From Treponema sp. (GTDB lineage: Bacteria; Spirochaetota; Spirochaetia; Treponematales; Treponemataceae): DNA of 7,734 bases. The DNA lies in NCBI GenBank assembly GCA_024699205.1, contig JAILQA010000408.1:1-7734 (forward strand). Direction: 5' to 3'. The translations under genes were made by a program, and so were the position numbers. Under the pieces are notes generated by a model. It was not told the DNA's origin. It saw only the letters and a list, made by a program, of their open reading frames with translations, and did no database searches. Below are positions 6,071 through 7,734 of this stretch, piece by piece. The number at the start of each line of letters is the position of its first letter. Position 1 is the first letter of the stretch.

Positions 6071-7606
6071 GTGATTCATGTAGCTGTAAAAGTAAAACTT
6101 CCCTTTTTATGGGGGAAGGCGGTTTTTAAAAAAGATGATTGGCCTCAAGTAAATCTGATTGTCGGTCCTAACGGTTCGGGCAAAACGCTTATTGCAGAAT
6201 CTTTAGGCGAGCAATTTGCGGACAGTGGTTATTCCGTTGATTTTTTTAAGGCTGACAGAAAACAGGATGATTCATACCTTTCAATTTTGCGTGATAATGA
6301 AACTGTGAGGGCTAGAATTGAATATGTGCTTTCAAATATGTTCGGAAAATCGATTGTATTTATAGAAGATTCTGAAGGTACTTTTGTTCCTGTTGTAAAA
6401 AATAAAGCCTGGAATGTTGAATATGATTTGAACAAGGTTGAATGTCACGGTTTGAAGGAAATTATCACTCTGCTTGTTGCCCTTTATTCTCACAGTAAAA
6501 AATCCTGTCTTATTTTTGATGAGCCGGAACTTCATCTTCACCCTCAGCTGCAGGTTTTCTTTATAAATGAAATTAAAAAATGTGCGCGCCAAAATCCGGA
6601 CCGCATGTTTTTTCTGATAACACATTCACCTTTTTTTATTGATCTGCGTTATCCCGAAGATTTGCTGGGAGTGATTGTTTGTCATATCAACCGAGAGCCA
6701 ACCCATATTGATTCACTTTCAAAGGAAGACGATGCCATTTTCCGTCGATTTTTGCCGCGTTTCAATACCTATCACAAGCAGTTTTTCTTCTCGGACAATC
6801 AGATTTTTGTGGAAGGTTATACCGACCAGCAAATGTTCACTTATCTTCTTCCATATATTCATAATTCTTACAGCGCAGTTGGAACGGGAATTATTGATGT
6901 AGGCGGAAAGGATGAACTGGGGGTTTTTTGTAAGGTCTGCTCGCTTTTGGGAACCGACGGACGAATTATCACCGATTTGGATTCACTTTTCAGCGGCAAA
7001 CTGCGGGATGTTTTTTGCAATGATTCGCGGGTGATTCAGTGGCTGGAAAAGCAGGAAGAAAAACAGCTGGATTTTTACAGTGCAATCTTTACGCCCAAAG
7101 AGCTTCATCAGAAAATCACTCTGGAAAAGCTGATTCAAAAGCTTGAAAAATATATGATAATGACAGGACACTATATCTGCAATTACAAGGGCAGTGTTCC
7201 GCGTAAACTGCGTAACTTTTTTGAAAAGCTTCTTGTGATTGAGAATAAATACAACGGCGCAGAAAATATTGATACTTATAAAACCGTCGTCCTCCAGGGG
7301 ATTTTGAAAACCGAAGAAGAACTTAAAAAGTTCCTGCCGCGAAATCTTTCCGAAAATCTTGTCTTTATCAAAAATCTCTACCGCATTACCCTCGCCGGTG
7401 CCGAAGCAGCCCGTGTCTACATCCTGCCAAAAGGTTGTATCGAACATTATTACATGCAGACTAAGAATGATTACATGCCGGTTTCAGGGAAAGACAAGCT
7501 TTTTCATACAGAACGGGAGCATCTTATGCACACCAGCCGCAAAAATATCCAGAAAGACTATGCCGAGCTGATTGAGATTTTAGAAAAGGCCTGCGCGAGA
7601 GGATAG
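6071..7606 (+). CDS. OLD-family ATPase with TOPRIM nuclease domain
   Basis: The 511-residue protein joins an ABC/AAA-type ATPase to a TOPRIM domain, the OLD (overcoming lysogenization defect) layout. The ATPase has Walker A GPNGSGKT at 32-39, a signature-like HGLKE at 126-130 in place of LSGGQ, Walker B CLIFDEPELHLHP at 146-158 and an H-loop THS at 184-186. The TOPRIM part has VEGYTD (E248, D252), VGGK at 277-280 and the TDLDS motif (D302, D304); near the C-terminus KGCIEHYY (454-461) matches the later conserved OLD segment. OLD proteins are metal-dependent nucleases, several with anti-phage roles, cutting DNA. A GTG start at 6071 is the only usable start before Walker A: the ATGs at 6069 and 6078 hit stops at once. 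No GajB-like helicase gene follows, so it looks like a single-gene OLD system. Catalytic residues appear intact. Confidence 0.85.
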   Translation: MIHVAVKVKLPFLWGKAVFKKDDWPQVNLIVGPNGSGKTLIAESLGEQFADSGYSVDFFKADRKQDDSYLSILRDNETVRARIEYVLSNMFGKSIVFIEDSEGTFVPVVKNKAWNVEYDLNKVECHGLKEIITLLVALYSHSKKSCLIFDEPELHLHPQLQVFFINEIKKCARQNPDRMFFLITHSPFFIDLRYPEDLLGVIVCHINREPTHIDSLSKEDDAIFRRFLPRFNTYHKQFFFSDNQIFVEGYTDQQMFTYLLPYIHNSYSAVGTGIIDVGGKDELGVFCKVCSLLGTDGRIITDLDSLFSGKLRDVFCNDSRVIQWLEKQEEKQLDFYSAIFTPKELHQKITLEKLIQKLEKYMIMTGHYICNYKGSVPRKLRNFFEKLLVIENKYNGAENIDTYKTVVLQGILKTEEELKKFLPRNLSENLVFIKNLYRITLAGAEAARVYILPKGCIEHYYMQTKNDYMPVSGKDKLFHTEREHLMHTSRKNIQKDYAELIEILEKACARG

Positions 7607-7613
7607 GGGCTTT

Positions 7614-7640
7614 AAAAACTTACTTAATTAATTGAAGTAA
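7614..7640 (-). terminator. Weak terminator-like hairpin
   Basis: On the minus strand TTACTT (7640-7635) pairs with AAGTAA (7625-7620) around a 9-base loop, and one base later comes TTTTT (7618-7614). It overlaps the stop codon of the partial minus-strand gene and would end that gene just before the OLD-family stop. The stem is short and AT-rich, so its strength is doubtful. Confidence 0.35.
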
Positions 7641-7734
7641 CATCCTTGCCAGATTCTAAATGTTGAATAATATTTATCAGAATGATATCCCCTTCTGAAC
7701 GGATAATACTATTCATTGAAACTGATGTATCTGG
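7624..7734 (-). CDS. Partial CDS, C-terminal 36 residues, unknown product
   Basis: Reading in from the right edge on the minus strand, a frame is open for 36 codons to a TAA at 7626-7624. The peptide includes NSIIRSEGDIILINIIQHL and ends GKDVTSIN. The start and most of the protein lie outside the window, and no family can be named from this tail. It would converge on the OLD-family gene with an 17-base gap and a terminator-like hairpin at its end. A competing plus-strand frame from an ATG at 7682 is shorter and has no ribosome binding site. Confidence 0.45.
   Translation of the reverse strand, partial: PDTSVSMNSIIRSEGDIILINIIQHLESGKDVTSIN

Noticed and set aside
6983..7447. 154-codon open frame on the minus strand inside the OLD-family gene
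   Set aside because: It is antisense to a gene with intact ATPase and TOPRIM motifs, has no ribosome binding site, and its Phe/Leu-rich product looks like a complement of Lys/Glu codons.
7682..7734. Plus-strand frame starting ATG ATA TCC and open to the window edge
   Set aside because: It has only 17 codons and no ribosome binding site; the opposite-strand frame is longer and has a hairpin at its end.
6071..7734. Two-gene Gabija (GajA-GajB) defence system
   Set aside because: The OLD-type ATPase-TOPRIM part is present, but the next sequence carries a minus-strand gene end, not a following UvrD-like helicase.

Overview
The window reads as an AT-rich bacterial chromosome segment, most likely from a host-associated spirochaete of the Treponema type. 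This is inferred from the large LTGC-lipobox lipoprotein with a proline-rich linker, the Sel1-repeat secreted protein, clear AAGGAG-type ribosome binding sites and the general protein style. No rRNA or other marker gene is present, so the assignment is tentative.

Layout, left to right. (1) 3-672, plus strand: a type II toxin-antitoxin pair, with a Phd/YefM-like antitoxin followed 13 bases later by a PIN-domain (VapC-like) toxin. (2) 671-3524, minus strand: a transcription unit for an 870-residue lipoprotein built from two diverged copies of a ~245-residue module plus a C-terminal beta-sandwich-like domain. Its leader is unusual. A good promoter is followed at once by a 12-codon ORF with its own ribosome binding site, then by a strong intrinsic terminator, and only then by the lipoprotein start. 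A second intrinsic terminator closes the unit and abuts the end of the toxin gene. (3) 3592-4897, plus strand: an MFS transporter of the FucP-like kind. Its cytoplasmic central loop carries a ~93-base GC-rich block of nested palindromes, in frame. It looks like a small mobile palindromic repeat inserted into a coding gene. (4) 4904-4948: three imperfect 15-base tandem repeats in the short convergent gap. (5) 4944-5990, minus strand: a secreted Sel1-like repeat protein. (6) 6071-7606, plus strand: an OLD-family ATPase-TOPRIM protein, a probable nuclease of the anti-phage type, divergent from the Sel1 gene. Its promoter sits so close that transcription should start at or next to the GTG start codon, suggesting a leaderless mRNA. 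(7) 7624-7734, minus strand: the 3' end of another gene, cut by the window edge.

The genes do not form one pathway. The toxin-antitoxin pair and the OLD protein have a defence or mobile-region flavour. The lipoprotein and the Sel1 protein are envelope proteins, and the MFS protein is a solute transporter. The points most worth a second look are the in-frame palindromic insertion, the attenuator-like lipoprotein leader, and the apparently leaderless start of the OLD-family gene with a shared divergent -35 element.
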